From Aquimarina mycalae (GTDB lineage Bacteria; Bacteroidota; Bacteroidia; Flavobacteriales; Flavobacteriaceae), in NCBI RefSeq assembly GCF_029906345.1, contig NZ_JARYGY010000007.1, forward strand, positions 310,001-374,000: a stretch of 64,000 nucleotides of DNA, written 5' to 3'. Of this stretch, positions 1 to 9,506 are shown piece after piece; within the stretch, counting starts at the first letter, position 1; each line of letters begins with the position of its first letter. A program made the translations under genes and the position numbers. The notes under the pieces are model-generated. The model searched no databases and was not told where the DNA came from. It saw only the letters and a list, made by a program, of their open reading frames with translations.

Positions 1-109
1 AATTATAAGCAGCAATGTTTTCTCCAAAAATCAGATTTTTTATTGCTTCTATTTTTGAGGATGGATCGTTTACTACTGGTTCTTCAACAGCTTTATTTTC
101 TTTGGCCAT
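1..109 (-). CDS. Hypothetical protein, N-terminal fragment (cut by window edge)
   Basis: Only the first 36 codons are present, starting at an ATG read on the minus strand at 109. The peptide begins MAKENKAVEEPVVNDPSSK and continues with an amphipathic stretch containing NLIFGENIAAY. There is no signal peptide, and the first 20 residues are charged and probably disordered. The family is not recognised. The gene lies downstream of fbp in the same direction, separated by 320 bp. Too little is visible to name a function. Confidence 0.55.
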   Translation of the reverse strand, partial: MAKENKAVEEPVVNDPSSKIEAIKNLIFGENIAAYN

Positions 110-429
110 TTTGGTTGATTTATATTGTTGTTTTATGAGCTACAGGTAAATTTAATATAAAAACATTAAAAATAGGAGTCATTGACTCATAATGTTATAT
201 GTAAGCCACTTTTACTATAAATGTGATACGTTTATTTGCCTTAGAGTTTAAAAAATGGGTATGTAGGGGAAACTCTTATAATTTTGTTTTTTCTCTTACA
301 AGAATACTAAAAATTAAAATTATTTAATCAATTTAAGGGTGATTTTTTGGAAATTCAGACGTCTATAGATCATTAAAAATAAACTCATAAGATAAAAAGA
401 GCATCGATTTCTACAACTGAACAATTATT
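110..429. other. Intergenic region, nothing convincing
   Basis: These 320 bp lie between the fbp stop and the start of the truncated gene at 109. No open frame with coding character, no perfect TAnnTTTG element and no clear rho-independent terminator was seen. On the minus strand a weak promoter-like TAAATTTAC lies about 45 bases ahead of the 109 start, with one mismatch to the -7 consensus. Confidence 0.5.
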
Positions 430-1440
430 TTACGCTTCAGAAGATTTCATAAATTCCTCTACTTTTTCAACCATATTTTTGCTACCGCAAATAAACGGAG
501 TTCGTTCATGCAGTTCTGTAGGTTTTATTTCTAAAATTCGCCTGAATCCATCACTGGCAAATCCTCCAGCTTGTTCTGCAATAAAAGCCATAGGATTACA
601 TTCGTATAATAAACGAAGTTTTCCGTTAGGAGACTTAGAAGTACTAGGATACATATATATCCCGCCTTTAATCATATTACGATGTATATCACTAACTAAT
701 GAACCAATATATCTGGAAGTATAAGGACGATCTTCTTTTTCTTCCTGACAGTATTTTATATAATCCTTGATCCCTTGAGGAAAATGAATATAGTTTCCTT
801 CATTAACTGAATAAATGTTACCATCATCAGGAAATCTCATATTAGGATGTGATAAATAATACGTTCCTAAAGCAGGGTTTAATGTAAAACCGTTCACACC
901 ATGACCTGTAGTGTATACTAACATTGTAGAGGTCCCATAAATAATATAACCAGCAGCAACTTGTAAATTACCAGGTTGTAAAAAGTCTTCTATAGTTACA
1001 GGTGTTCCTGTTGGGGTAACTCTGCGATAAATAGAAAAAATGGTTCCCACTGAAACGTTTACATCGATATTGGAACTACCATCCAACGGATCCATAAGAA
1101 CAACATAATTATTTCTATGATCGCTTTTCTGACCTTTTATTGTAATGAAATCATCATTTTCCTCGGAAGCGATACCACATACAATTTCTCTGTTAGTTAG
1201 TGTATTGATAAACGTTTCATTAGCAAGAACATCTAGTTTTTGTTGATCTTCTCCTTGGATGTTAGTCTCACCAATAGCTCCTGTAATATCAACCAAACCG
1301 GCCTTATTTACTTCATGGTTTACCATTTTTGCTGCTAAACGAATAGAATTGATTAATCTAGAAAGCTCTCCGCTAGCAAATGGAAAATCTTGTTGATTTT
1401 CAATAATAAACTCTCCTAAAGTTTGGTTTTTTCTCGCCAT
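430..1440 (-). CDS. fbp: Fructose-1,6-bisphosphatase, class 1
   Basis: Cytoplasmic gluconeogenic phosphatase converting fructose-1,6-bisphosphate to fructose-6-phosphate. The metal/substrate motif DPLDGSSN is at residues 117-124, and GGIYMYPST and a C-terminal [10 protein letters not shown] segment are also typical of class 1 enzymes. Length 336 aa is normal. The chosen start is the ATG at 1440 ([11 protein letters not shown]), as in flavobacterial homologues. An upstream ATG at 1464 lies inside a perfect -7 promoter element (1461-1469) and therefore cannot be translated from that transcript. Monocistronic, with its own promoter. Confidence 0.95.
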   Translation of the reverse strand: MARKNQTLGEFIIENQQDFPFASGELSRLINSIRLAAKMVNHEVNKAGLVDITGAIGETNIQGEDQQKLDVLANETFINTLTNREIVCGIASEENDDFITIKGQKSDHRNNYVVLMDPLDGSSNIDVNVSVGTIFSIYRRVTPTGTPVTIEDFLQPGNLQVAAGYIIYGTSTMLVYTTGHGVNGFTLNPALGTYYLSHPNMRFPDDGNIYSVNEGNYIHFPQGIKDYIKYCQEEKEDRPYTSRYIGSLVSDIHRNMIKGGIYMYPSTSKSPNGKLRLLYECNPMAFIAEQAGGFASDGFRRILEIKPTELHERTPFICGSKNMVEKVEEFMKSSEA

Positions 1441-1460
1441 CTTGGTAATGTTGATTTTGT

Positions 1461-1490
1461 GCAAAAGTATTATTTTTTAGATAACTACAA
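1461..1490 (-). promoter_or_regulatory. fbp promoter (Bacteroidota -33/-7 type)
   Basis: On the minus strand TACTTTTGC at 1469-1461 matches TAnnTTTGC exactly, and TTG at 1490-1488 lies 18 bases upstream, matching the TTG-N19-TAnnTTTG architecture of the Bacteroidota primary sigma factor. Transcription should begin near 1455, which fixes the fbp start at 1440. Confidence 0.75.
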
Positions 1491-1567
1491 CGTTTTCATA
1501 ACTCTAAATTGTTAAACTTTTTTAAGATTTATAAAAACATAAACAAGAGAAGTATAACATTAGAAAA

Positions 1568-1601
1568 TTGTCTGTATTCTAATACATATTTTATAGTTTT
1601 G
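1568..1601 (+). promoter_or_regulatory. Promoter of the GNAT/aspartate kinase pair
   Basis: TAGTTTTG at 1594-1601 matches TAnnTTTG; a TTG at 1568-1570 is 23 bases upstream, the long end of the usual spacing. It sits 15 bases before the ATG at 1617 and inside a longer upstream open frame, so the more upstream start codons are unlikely. Confidence 0.55.
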
Positions 1602-1616
1602 ATAAACTTTAGATCT

Positions 1617-2096
1617 ATGGACTATTTAATTAGAGATGCAGTGGCCAATGATATGCCACAGGTTCTATCACTTATAGAAGAACTAGCAATTTTTGAAAAC
1701 GAGCCAGATGCTGTAGAAGTTACTACAGAAGAGCTGGTGAAAAATGGTTTTGGAGAACGGCCTCTGTTTCATTGTTTTGTTGCAGAAACAAAAGAGGAAA
1801 TCGTTGGAATTGCATTGGTATACTTCAGATTTTCTACTTGGAAGGGGCGAACCGTACATCTCGAAGATTTAATTGTTAGAGAATCGATGAGAGGCACTGG
1901 TATCGGAATGGCATTATATAAAAGAGTCATGCAGTACGGTAAGGAAAAGGGAGTAAAAAGGGTAGAATGGAATGTTTTGGATTGGAACAAACCAGCAGTA
2001 GACTTTTACCTAAGAAGCGGCGCTAAGATTCTGGAAGGTTGGCAAGTTGTACAAATGGACGAGGAAGGGTTGAATACCTTTGTGTCAAAAAATTAA
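1617..2096 (+). CDS. GNAT family N-acetyltransferase
   Basis: A 160-residue cytoplasmic acetyl-CoA-dependent acetyltransferase. The acetyl-CoA pyrophosphate loop RGTGIG is at residues 92-97 and the preceding beta strand HLEDLIVRE is typical. The C-terminal NVLDWNKPAVDFYLRSGA segment is close to the diamine/spermidine-type acetyltransferase subgroup, but the substrate cannot be read from sequence. The start at 1617 is chosen because a -7 promoter lies just ahead. Aspartate kinase follows after 39 bp on the same strand and is probably co-transcribed. Confidence 0.85.
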   Translation: MDYLIRDAVANDMPQVLSLIEELAIFENEPDAVEVTTEELVKNGFGERPLFHCFVAETKEEIVGIALVYFRFSTWKGRTVHLEDLIVRESMRGTGIGMALYKRVMQYGKEKGVKRVEWNVLDWNKPAVDFYLRSGAKILEGWQVVQMDEEGLNTFVSKN

Positions 2097-2135
2097 ATAG
2101 GTTTTCCTAGAATTGATTATGAAATTATTTATTTG

Positions 2136-3389
2136 ATGAGAGTTTTTAAGTTTGGAGGAGCGTCGGTAAAAGATGCTAAAGGAGTAAAAAACGTGATCAA
2201 TGTATTGCGTAAAGTAGGTAATTCTAATATCATAATCATTGTTTCTGCAATGGGTAAAACTACGAATGCTCTAGAAATAGTAGTAGACCACTATCTAAAA
2301 AATAATTCAGAATTAAACAATTCGGTTGATTTTATAAAGAAATATCATAATGAAATTATAGATGAGCTTTTTGAAAATAAACAACATCCAATTTTTGAAA
2401 AGATCAATTCGTTTATTTCTGATATGCAAACAACACTTGCAAGAAATAAATCTACACAATATGATTATATATATGATCAAATAGTTTGTTACGGAGAATT
2501 AATTTCTACAACAATAGTGAGTGAATATTTGTCTGAAGAAGGCTATGGTAATCAATGGTTGGATGTTAGAGATGTAATAAAAACGGATGATGTATATCGC
2601 GATGCCACTGTTGATTGGGAAATCACTCAGCAAAATATTGCTGAAAAAGTTGATAAAAAAGGATTAACTATCACGCAAGGATTTATCGCATCAAATACAA
2701 ATAATTTTACTACTACACTTGGTCGTGAAGGAAGTGATTATACTGCGGGGATTTTTGCATATTGTACAAATGCTGCTAGTGTAACTATATGGAAAGATGT
2801 GCCTGGAGTCCTTAATGGAGATCCAAGAGTTTTTCAGAACACAGAACTTCTTTCCCAAATCTCCTATGAAGAAGCAATAGAATTGGCTTTCTATGGAGCT
2901 TCAGTAATTCACCCTAAAACATTGCAACCATTACAAAGAAAGGAAATTCCTTTGTATGTGAAATCTTTTTTAAATCCTGAAGATGATGGTACTTCTGTTA
3001 AAAAAGGACAAGGATTAGTGCCGCATATGCCTTGTTATATCGTTAAGAGAAATCAATTGTTATTGTCTCTCTCTTCTTTAGATTTCTCTTTTATTGTTGA
3101 AGATAATATTAGTGAGATTTTTAATCTTTTTCATGTATATCAGCTAAAAGTAGATCTTATTCAAAATTCTGCAATAAGTTTTTCTGTATGTTTAGACGAT
3201 AAATTCAACAATTTTGAGAACCTTTTGAAAGAATTAAAGGCCAGATTTAGGGTTACGTATAATAAAAATGTTTCCTTATATACAGTGCGTCATTTTACTG
3301 ATGAAGCCATACAGGTTTTGGAGAACGATAAAGATATTTTACTGAAACAAATTACAAGAGAGACCTATCAAGTAGTTGCAAAACAATAA
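2136..3389 (+). CDS. Aspartate kinase (monofunctional)
   Basis: Catalyses ATP-dependent phosphorylation of L-aspartate, the first step to lysine, threonine and methionine. The N-terminal nucleotide motif KFGGAS is at residues 5-10, and TLGREGSDYTA and WKDVPGVLNGDPR are signature aspartokinase segments. The C-terminal ~120 residues should form the ACT regulatory region, but it is divergent. No homoserine dehydrogenase domain is attached. The ATG at 2136 directly follows an in-frame TTG; the ATG is preferred. Confidence 0.88.
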   Translation: MRVFKFGGASVKDAKGVKNVINVLRKVGNSNIIIIVSAMGKTTNALEIVVDHYLKNNSELNNSVDFIKKYHNEIIDELFENKQHPIFEKINSFISDMQTTLARNKSTQYDYIYDQIVCYGELISTTIVSEYLSEEGYGNQWLDVRDVIKTDDVYRDATVDWEITQQNIAEKVDKKGLTITQGFIASNTNNFTTTLGREGSDYTAGIFAYCTNAASVTIWKDVPGVLNGDPRVFQNTELLSQISYEEAIELAFYGASVIHPKTLQPLQRKEIPLYVKSFLNPEDDGTSVKKGQGLVPHMPCYIVKRNQLLLSLSSLDFSFIVEDNISEIFNLFHVYQLKVDLIQNSAISFSVCLDDKFNNFENLLKELKARFRVTYNKNVSLYTVRHFTDEAIQVLENDKDILLKQITRETYQVVAKQ

Positions 3390-3412
3390 GATACTCTATT
3401 CAATGATTTTGC

Positions 3413-3420
3413 TATATTTG
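3413..3420 (+). promoter_or_regulatory. -7 promoter element of the OlsF-like gene
   Basis: TATATTTG matches TAnnTTTG and lies 13 bases before the ATG at 3434. No well-spaced TTG was found upstream, so this is a -7-only call. Confidence 0.5.
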
Positions 3421-3433
3421 TAGTTAGCACAAA

Positions 3434-5251
3434 ATGTATTTAATGGCGGTAGTCACCTCTAAAGAAGTAGCCAAAGGGCTTAAATTGGATAAACTAGGTT
3501 TTATTGGCACTTTTATTGGCTGGATGATTCTAAAAATCACTCGGTTATCAAAAATTAATCGCCAATATGATAGTATTAGCCATCTAAATGGACCTGATTT
3601 CGTACAGAAGGTTTTGGATATGTACGGCGTTACTTTCGAGATTCCACCAGAAGATTTAAAAAGATTACCTAAAGAAGGAGCTTTTATTACACTTTCTAAT
3701 CATCCTTTAGGAGGATTAGATGGCGTACTACTTCTTAAATTAATGTTGGGGCATCGATTAGATTATAAAATTATTGCGAATTTTCTATTACATAATTTTA
3801 CTCCTTTAAAGGAATATATTATGCCAGTGAATCCTTTTGAAAATAGAAAAGAGGCAAAATCTAGTCTTAAAGGAATTAAAGAAGCTATTTTACATCTTAA
3901 AGAAGGAAAACCATTAGGGATTTTTCCAGCTGGTGAAGTATCTACTATTAAAGAAGGAAAACTTCATGTAGATAAACCATGGGAACTAGGAGCAATGCGA
4001 TTAGTAAAAAAAGCAAAAGTTCCTGTTATTCCGATATATTTTCATGCTAGAAATAGTAGACTTTTTTATAAGCTAGCATCCATAAATGATACATTGAGGA
4101 CTGCTAAATTGCCAAGCGAGTTATTTTCTCAAGAGAATCGAGTAATAAAAGTTAGAATAGGTAATCCAGTTTCTGTAAAGGATCAGGAAGAGTATAGTGA
4201 TATAAGTGAATTCACGAACTTTTTACGAATGAAAACCTATATGCTGGCTAATCCTTATGAGAAAAAGACTTTGATGGAGTCTATACCTCAAAACCTAAGG
4301 TTGCCAAAATCACCAAAGGAGATTGCTTCTGGAGGTAGTATTAATTCTATAGAATCAGAATTAGAGTATTGTCGCGAAAATGACAAGCGTTTATTGGCAA
4401 GTAAAAATTATGAGGTTTTTCTTGCTAAGAAGGAATGTATTCCAAATGTTGTGCACGAAATTGGAAGGTTGCGCGAAATAACTTTTAGGGAAATCGGTGA
4501 AGGAACGAATCAATCTATAGATTTAGATCCTTTTGATGATTATTATCACCATATGTTTTTATGGGATATTGGTGCAAAGAAAATTGCGGGCGCTTATAGA
4601 ATGGGAATGGGTAACGAAATCTATTCTAATTTTGGGATTAATGGGTTTTACTTACAAGATCTATTTAGATTTGAACCAGAACTACATAAAATGATGAGCG
4701 AATCCATAGAAATGGGTAGAGCTTTCATCATTAAAGAATATCAACAAAGACCAATGCCATTATTCTTACTTTGGAAAGGTATTGTACATTGCACACTTCG
4801 TTTTCCTGATCATAAGTATTTAATAGGTGGAGTGAGTATTAGTAATAAATTTAGTAATTTTTCTAAATCTTTGATGATCGAGTTTATGAAATCTCATTAC
4901 TATGATCCTTATGTGGCACAATATGTACGTCCTAAAAAAGAATTTAAAGTAAAGCTGAAAGATGCTGATAAAGACTTTGTGTTTGATGAGAGCAGGAGCG
5001 ATCTTAATAAATTCGATAAGATTATTGATGAAATCGAACCAGGAAGTCTACGTATTCCAGTCTTAATAAAGAAATATATTAAACAAAACGCAAAGGTAGT
5101 TGCATTTAATGTAGATCCGTTGTTTAATAATGCAGTAGATGGTCTGATGTATATTCGTATAGCTGACCTTCCTGATAGCACTGTGAAACCTGTTATGGAA
5201 GAATTTCAGGCAGAACTAGAACAAAAATACTTTAAGAACGGTGATAATTAA
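3434..5251 (+). CDS. Bifunctional acyltransferase, OlsF-like (PlsC-type plus GNAT-type)
   Basis: A two-domain acyltransferase of the kind that makes aminolipids (ornithine or glycine lipids) in Bacteroidota. The N-terminal half (about residues 70-270) is a lysophospholipid acyltransferase fold with NHPLGGLD (89-96) and FPAGEVS (164-170). The C-terminal half (from about 325) is an OlsB/hemolysin-like N-acyltransferase domain with WDIGAKKIAGAYRMG. The order O-acyltransferase then N-acyltransferase is that described for OlsF. The catalytic His and Asp are five residues apart rather than the usual four. An alternative start at 3443 (MAVVTSKEV) is equally plausible. The next gene overlaps by 11 bases. 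Confidence 0.85.
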   Translation: MYLMAVVTSKEVAKGLKLDKLGFIGTFIGWMILKITRLSKINRQYDSISHLNGPDFVQKVLDMYGVTFEIPPEDLKRLPKEGAFITLSNHPLGGLDGVLLLKLMLGHRLDYKIIANFLLHNFTPLKEYIMPVNPFENRKEAKSSLKGIKEAILHLKEGKPLGIFPAGEVSTIKEGKLHVDKPWELGAMRLVKKAKVPVIPIYFHARNSRLFYKLASINDTLRTAKLPSELFSQENRVIKVRIGNPVSVKDQEEYSDISEFTNFLRMKTYMLANPYEKKTLMESIPQNLRLPKSPKEIASGGSINSIESELEYCRENDKRLLASKNYEVFLAKKECIPNVVHEIGRLREITFREIGEGTNQSIDLDPFDDYYHHMFLWDIGAKKIAGAYRMGMGNEIYSNFGINGFYLQDLFRFEPELHKMMSESIEMGRAFIIKEYQQRPMPLFLLWKGIVHCTLRFPDHKYLIGGVSISNKFSNFSKSLMIEFMKSHYYDPYVAQYVRPKKEFKVKLKDADKDFVFDESRSDLNKFDKIIDEIEPGSLRIPVLIKKYIKQNAKVVAFNVDPLFNNAVDGLMYIRIADLPDSTVKPVMEEFQAELEQKYFKNGDN

Positions 5252-6266
5252 TTCTGATATATACCATAGATCAGTTTCTTTTTTTATAATACTTCTATTT
5301 TCTCTATGCACATACGCCCAGCAAAAACTTAGTGGTGTTATTTATGATGATAGTACAAAAGAACCGTTAGAAGCAGTTGTAATCTATTTTGACGGAACAA
5401 CTCAAGGTACGATCACGGATGCAGTAGGGAAGTTTTTCCTAGAAATAAATTCAAATTATAAAGGAAAGGTAATAATTACATACTTGGGTTATAAGACCGT
5501 CATTTTAGATCTTTCTACAATGACAGATTATAATAATGTTTTAGTGTATTTAACCGAGGAAATAGAATCCTTAGATCCTATATACCTGAAGACTGATGAT
5601 TGGAGTAGAGAGAAAAAACTTAGATATTTTAAAAAGTATTTTATTGGAGAACTATGGCTTCAGGAGCAATGTGAAATTATTAATGAGAAAGATATCCGTT
5701 TATATTACAGTGCCGCTGAAGAAACGTTATATGCGAGTTCATCGATTCCATTAACTATAAGGAATAATTATTTAGGATATACGGTAACATATTATCTTAC
5801 AGATTTTGAATTAAAATTTTCGTTAGGAAGTAGTGGATTGAGATTGGTGAATTCAATTTATCTTTCGGGCACAAGTTTTTTTAAAGAGTCACGAAAAAAA
5901 ATAAAAAAGAAATATATATCAAGAAGAAAGGAATCTTTTGAAGGATCTATGTTGCATTTTATGAGATCTTTAGCACTAAAAGAATTAAAAGAAAATAAGT
6001 TTAGAGTTTTTTATAAGGGATTTGCAGGAGATCCTTATAAGTATTTTTCTGTAAAATTAATAGATAATTTTGCTAAGGTAAGCTTAGGAGTTGATCGAGT
6101 AAGTATATTGTATAATGAAAAACACCAAACGGATATGTGGATGTCTACGGATTATTTTTTAATAGATGGTTTTGGTAATTATACTCCAACCGATCAACTA
6201 TTTTTTAGTGGATATATGGCCAATCAAAGAGTTGGAATGATGTTACCTCTAGACTATAATTTATAG
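5241..6266 (+). CDS. Exported protein with carboxypeptidase-regulatory-like domain
   Basis: 341 residues with a signal peptide ending near TYAQQ (about residue 27), followed by a CarboxypepD_reg/CNA-B-like beta domain (LSGVIYDDSTKEPLEAVVIY, then GTITDAVGKFFLE) at about 29-115. This domain is the usual plug-proximal module of SusC/TonB-linked and cell-surface proteins. The remaining ~220 residues are unassigned; no TonB barrel is present. The start is a GTG at 5241 inside the end of the acyltransferase gene, suggesting translational coupling; no ATG precedes the signal peptide in frame. Confidence 0.7.
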   Translation: MIINSDIYHRSVSFFIILLFSLCTYAQQKLSGVIYDDSTKEPLEAVVIYFDGTTQGTITDAVGKFFLEINSNYKGKVIITYLGYKTVILDLSTMTDYNNVLVYLTEEIESLDPIYLKTDDWSREKKLRYFKKYFIGELWLQEQCEIINEKDIRLYYSAAEETLYASSSIPLTIRNNYLGYTVTYYLTDFELKFSLGSSGLRLVNSIYLSGTSFFKESRKKIKKKYISRRKESFEGSMLHFMRSLALKELKENKFRVFYKGFAGDPYKYFSVKLIDNFAKVSLGVDRVSILYNEKHQTDMWMSTDYFLIDGFGNYTPTDQLFFSGYMANQRVGMMLPLDYNL

Positions 6267-6490
6267 TATTGCTCTGATTTGTTATGATCTGTAAAACGGG
6301 ACAATCTTATAGTTAATTGTTCAAGAATTATAAGGATACACTAAGTAACTGTTTTTTAAAATACTTATAGATGAGTGTAATTGGTAGTTTTTATATGTAG
6401 TTAATCGTAATATTCCCTTATTTTTCCCTTTTATTTTTTTCGGTTACTGATATATTTTCCTAATTTGAAGATCAAAAGACCTTTACTGGG

Positions 6491-7699
6491 ATGATACAAT
6501 ATATTTATTTTGCGGTTGCGCTATTGGGCGTTATATTATTTCTCTTTATTAATAAAAGACTTTTTAAGTGGCTACAAAGCAAAATAAGTAAATTAGAAAA
6601 TAACATCTTTTTTGGGAGAACAAAGTTTTCTCAGTTCTTTAGATTTATTACACCTAGAAGAGAACGACATATTTTGTCATTTATACTTAGGTTATTAAAA
6701 ATTACAGTCATATTCATTTTTTTTGTGTTTTACCTACCTTTCTTGTTTAGTCTGGTTCCTCAAACAAAAGAATATGCGGATGTTGTTTTAGGGTATATAA
6801 AGAAACCTTTACTTTTTTTATATGAAGGTTTAATAGGTTTCATTCCTAATTTATTCTTCATTGTAGTAATCTTTTTTGTAACCAAATACCTTCTTAGATT
6901 TTTAAAATATATTACTGCCGAACTTGAAAAAGAAGCGGTGAGGTTAGATGGTTTTCATGCAGATTGGGCAAGACCTACTTTTAATTTATTGCGTGTATTT
7001 ATCATTGCGTTTGCTCTTATTATTGTGTTTCCTTATATACCAGGTTCAGATTCTCCTGCTTTTAAAGGGCTTTCTATTTTCTTTGGAGTTTTATTCTCTT
7101 TAGGATCTACTTCGGCAATTTCCAATATTGTGGCAGGTGTAGTTATTACTTATATGAGACCATTTAAAGTAGGTGATAGGGTAGAAATAGGAAATACTAT
7201 TGGTGATGTAACCGAAAGAAGTTTATTGGTAACAAGAATTCGAACGATTAAAAATTTGGATGTTACGATTCCTAACTCTTCAATTCTTGGGAATCATATT
7301 ATTAATTTTACTAAAAATGCTTCAGGAGATGTGGGTGTTATTTTACATACTTCTGTAACTATTGGATACGATGTGTCTAGTAATGAGGTTATCGATGCTT
7401 TAAAAAAAGGGGCAAAGAAAACAGATATGGTAATGTCTGAACCAGTGCCCTTTGTTTTAATTAAAAGTTTGGATGATTTTTATGTTAATTATGAATTGAA
7501 CGTGTATACTAAAAATCCAGAAAAATCCGCTGGGATTTATTCGATACTTCATGAAAATATCAAAAACGAATTGCACGAAGCAGGAATAGAAATTTTATCC
7601 CCTCATTACCATGCAGTACGAGATGGAAATGATTTAGCTGTACCGCCATCAAATATCCCCGAAAATTATACTAAACCAGGATTTAACATTCAAAAATAA
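6491..7699 (+). CDS. Mechanosensitive ion channel, MscS family
   Basis: A 402-residue inner-membrane channel releasing solutes under hypo-osmotic shock. About five hydrophobic segments precede the pore helix. The core signature runs from GLSIFFGVLFSLG through AISNIVAGVVITYMRPFKVG and DRVEIGNTIGDV, followed by the beta domain (LDVTIPNSSILGNHIINF) and an alpha/beta C-terminus. It is longer than E. coli MscS because of extra N-terminal transmembrane helices. It converges with the arsC-side operon, with only 17 bp between. Confidence 0.9.
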   Translation: MIQYIYFAVALLGVILFLFINKRLFKWLQSKISKLENNIFFGRTKFSQFFRFITPRRERHILSFILRLLKITVIFIFFVFYLPFLFSLVPQTKEYADVVLGYIKKPLLFLYEGLIGFIPNLFFIVVIFFVTKYLLRFLKYITAELEKEAVRLDGFHADWARPTFNLLRVFIIAFALIIVFPYIPGSDSPAFKGLSIFFGVLFSLGSTSAISNIVAGVVITYMRPFKVGDRVEIGNTIGDVTERSLLVTRIRTIKNLDVTIPNSSILGNHIINFTKNASGDVGVILHTSVTIGYDVSSNEVIDALKKGAKKTDMVMSEPVPFVLIKSLDDFYVNYELNVYTKNPEKSAGIYSILHENIKNELHEAGIEILSPHYHAVRDGNDLAVPPSNIPENYTKPGFNIQK

Positions 7700-7716
7700 G
7701 ATCTTTATTAAAAAGT

Positions 7717-8139
7717 TTATGTGATCTGCAAAACGCTTTTATTTACAAAATCATTACAATATTCTTTGATCTGATTTCGTGTTTTAGTAAAAGCAGTGTG
7801 AATTTCTTCTTCTGTTCCATTTACTTTAGAAGGGTCAAAAAAGTTGTAATGTAATCTTGCTGCCTTACCAGGGAAAAAAGGGCATCTTTCTTTTGCATTG
7901 TCGCAAACCGTAAGGATATAATCAAATTTTATATCTATATATTCTTCGAGATTATTAGATGTATGATTAGAAATATCAATTCCATCTTCTTTCATAATGG
8001 CAATTGCTCTTGGGTTTACGCCATGAGTTTCTACTCCAGCACTATAGATTGTTGCATTGTCTTTTACAAAATGTTTAAGATATCCTTCTGCCATTTGACT
8101 TCTACAGGAATTCCCTGTGCATAATACTAGTATATTCAT
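7717..8139 (-). CDS. arsC: Arsenate reductase / low-MW phosphotyrosine phosphatase fold
   Basis: 140 residues. The P-loop CTGNSCR (C7 to R13) is followed by C79 and C86 (TVCDNAKERC), the three redox cysteines expected of thioredoxin-coupled ArsC enzymes, so arsenate reduction is favoured over plain phosphatase activity. It is the last gene of the four-gene minus-strand cluster led by arsR. Confidence 0.85.
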   Translation of the reverse strand: MNILVLCTGNSCRSQMAEGYLKHFVKDNATIYSAGVETHGVNPRAIAIMKEDGIDISNHTSNNLEEYIDIKFDYILTVCDNAKERCPFFPGKAARLHYNFFDPSKVNGTEEEIHTAFTKTRNQIKEYCNDFVNKSVLQIT

Positions 8140-8158
8140 TACAGTGGTGTTTTTGTGG

Positions 8159-8656
8159 TTATATTATTTTTTTACTTCTTCGTTCTAATACGGTATTATC
8201 ATACCAAGTTTGGTTTAACTTACCTACCTTTTCTCTATATCCAATGATTCTAAACCCTAATGAGGTGTGTAATCGAATACTGGCAATATTATTACTAAAA
8301 ATTCCAGCTTGTAATGTCCAGAACCCTTCTTTTTCACTTACTTCAATAAGTTCTTCCAAAAGTAGTTTTCCTATTCCTAAGTTTCTATATTTTGATGTTA
8401 TATAAATGCTAACTTCTGCAACACCTCTATACACATCTCTGGTTGAAACTGGCCCTAACGCTGCCCAACCTACAATTTCAGCATTTAAAACTGCTTTAAG
8501 CCTGCAAGGTTTGGTGTGTATATTATCCCAAGCGCGCCAAGTGGGTATGGATGTTTCAAAAGTAGCCATACCCGTTTCAATTCCCTCTTTATAGATCCTA
8601 GCAATGTCAGGCCAATCGGATTGATTAAAAGGTTGTATGTTGATCTCAGTGTTCAT
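8159..8656 (-). CDS. GNAT acetyltransferase, phosphinothricin/arsinothricin (ArsN1)-like
   Basis: 165 residues with the pattern of phosphinothricin acetyltransferase-like enzymes: IYKEGIETGMATFET near the N-terminus, VGWAALGPVS, an acetyl-CoA loop (RNLGIG, about 91-96), and LHTSLGFRIIGYREKVGK near the C-terminus. Members within ars operons (ArsN1) acetylate arsinothricin, and the location between arsC and DUF6428 downstream of arsR supports that role by inference. The start abuts the stop of the DUF6428 gene, indicating tight co-expression. Confidence 0.8.
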   Translation of the reverse strand: MNTEINIQPFNQSDWPDIARIYKEGIETGMATFETSIPTWRAWDNIHTKPCRLKAVLNAEIVGWAALGPVSTRDVYRGVAEVSIYITSKYRNLGIGKLLLEELIEVSEKEGFWTLQAGIFSNNIASIRLHTSLGFRIIGYREKVGKLNQTWYDNTVLERRSKKII

Positions 8657-9142
8657 TTAGCAACAGCCACTACCTGGCGCGCAAGATGAAGCTTCTACTG
8701 CCGATGTTTCTGGTACACCACAGGTTTCTTTGGCTTTGCAATCTGTAGGTTGAACAGTAAGTTTCAAGATCAATTGTCCTTCTTTAATCTCAAAATTTGA
8801 AATATGCAAATGTGCTGTATGAAACATAGTATTGCCATACTCGATCTTTACTGGAGCATCCATCGAGTATTCTTTCATCTGTCCTACTTTTTTAAGAATA
8901 CCTAATGCCTTATACGTGCTTAGGTAATCGCGTTTTCCCAGTTCACTTGGACTCTCCCATAATTGAATGATGGTTTCCTTCCAAGAATCTGTTCCTGCTC
9001 CGCAATCAACAGCGTCAATTGAAACATGTTTGACTTCTGTAATATGATAATTTGCGCCTACTAACATTCCTGGAGCATACTCGAATAGTAAGGATTTATC
9101 TTGATGTTCTCCTAATAGTGATATAAATTCTGATGTATTCAT
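8657..9142 (-). CDS. DUF6428 family protein (ars-operon associated)
   Basis: 161 residues, soluble, function unknown. The family is repeatedly found beside arsR/arsC in Bacteroidota. The last ~35 residues are Cys-rich (DCKAKETC, then SSCAPGSGCC at the very end), suggesting a soft-metal or arsenite binding tail; that is inference. Second gene of the cluster, 33 bp after arsR. Confidence 0.75.
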   Translation of the reverse strand: MNTSEFISLLGEHQDKSLLFEYAPGMLVGANYHITEVKHVSIDAVDCGAGTDSWKETIIQLWESPSELGKRDYLSTYKALGILKKVGQMKEYSMDAPVKIEYGNTMFHTAHLHISNFEIKEGQLILKLTVQPTDCKAKETCGVPETSAVEASSCAPGSGCC

Positions 9143-9175
9143 ATTTTTTGTGTTTTAGTAAATTCTTTTTAAGGT

Positions 9176-9499
9176 TTAACAACAATTTTGTTTTGTGGTA
9201 TTGAAAAATGAATTCAGGTTTTTCTGTAATTCATTCCATTGATCGATATTAATACAGTAACACATACTTTTGCCTTCAATTTCACCAGATAACAACCCTA
9301 TGCTTTTTAATTCTTTTAGGTGTTGCGATATAGTGGCTTGTGCTAATCCAATTTCTTCAACTAAATCATTACAGATACAAGCATCTTGTTTGCTAATGTA
9401 TTGCAGTATTGCAATGCGGGCTGGATGACCTAGTATTTTGAATAATTGTGCTAGTTCATTTTGCCTTTGATCAAATATTTGAGTTTTGGTAATTCCCAT
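9176..9499 (-). CDS. arsR: ArsR-family winged-helix repressor
   Basis: 107 residues. The winged helix covers LGHPARIAILQYI and GLAQATISQHLKELK (recognition helix), and the Cys pair in DACICNDL lies near the first of these. The protein ends in NCC. ArsR proteins release DNA on binding As(III)/Sb(III) through cysteines; which residues serve here is not certain because the classical ELCVCDL box is replaced by ACICNDL. A strong palindrome lies 8 bases ahead of the start and is the likely operator. Confidence 0.88.
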   Translation of the reverse strand: MGITKTQIFDQRQNELAQLFKILGHPARIAILQYISKQDACICNDLVEEIGLAQATISQHLKELKSIGLLSGEIEGKSMCYCINIDQWNELQKNLNSFFNTTKQNCC

Positions 9500-9506
9500 A
9501 TTAATA

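Noticed and set aside
1441-1464. Upstream ATG for fbp at 1464
   Set aside because: It lies within the exact -7 promoter element, so it would not be in the transcript.
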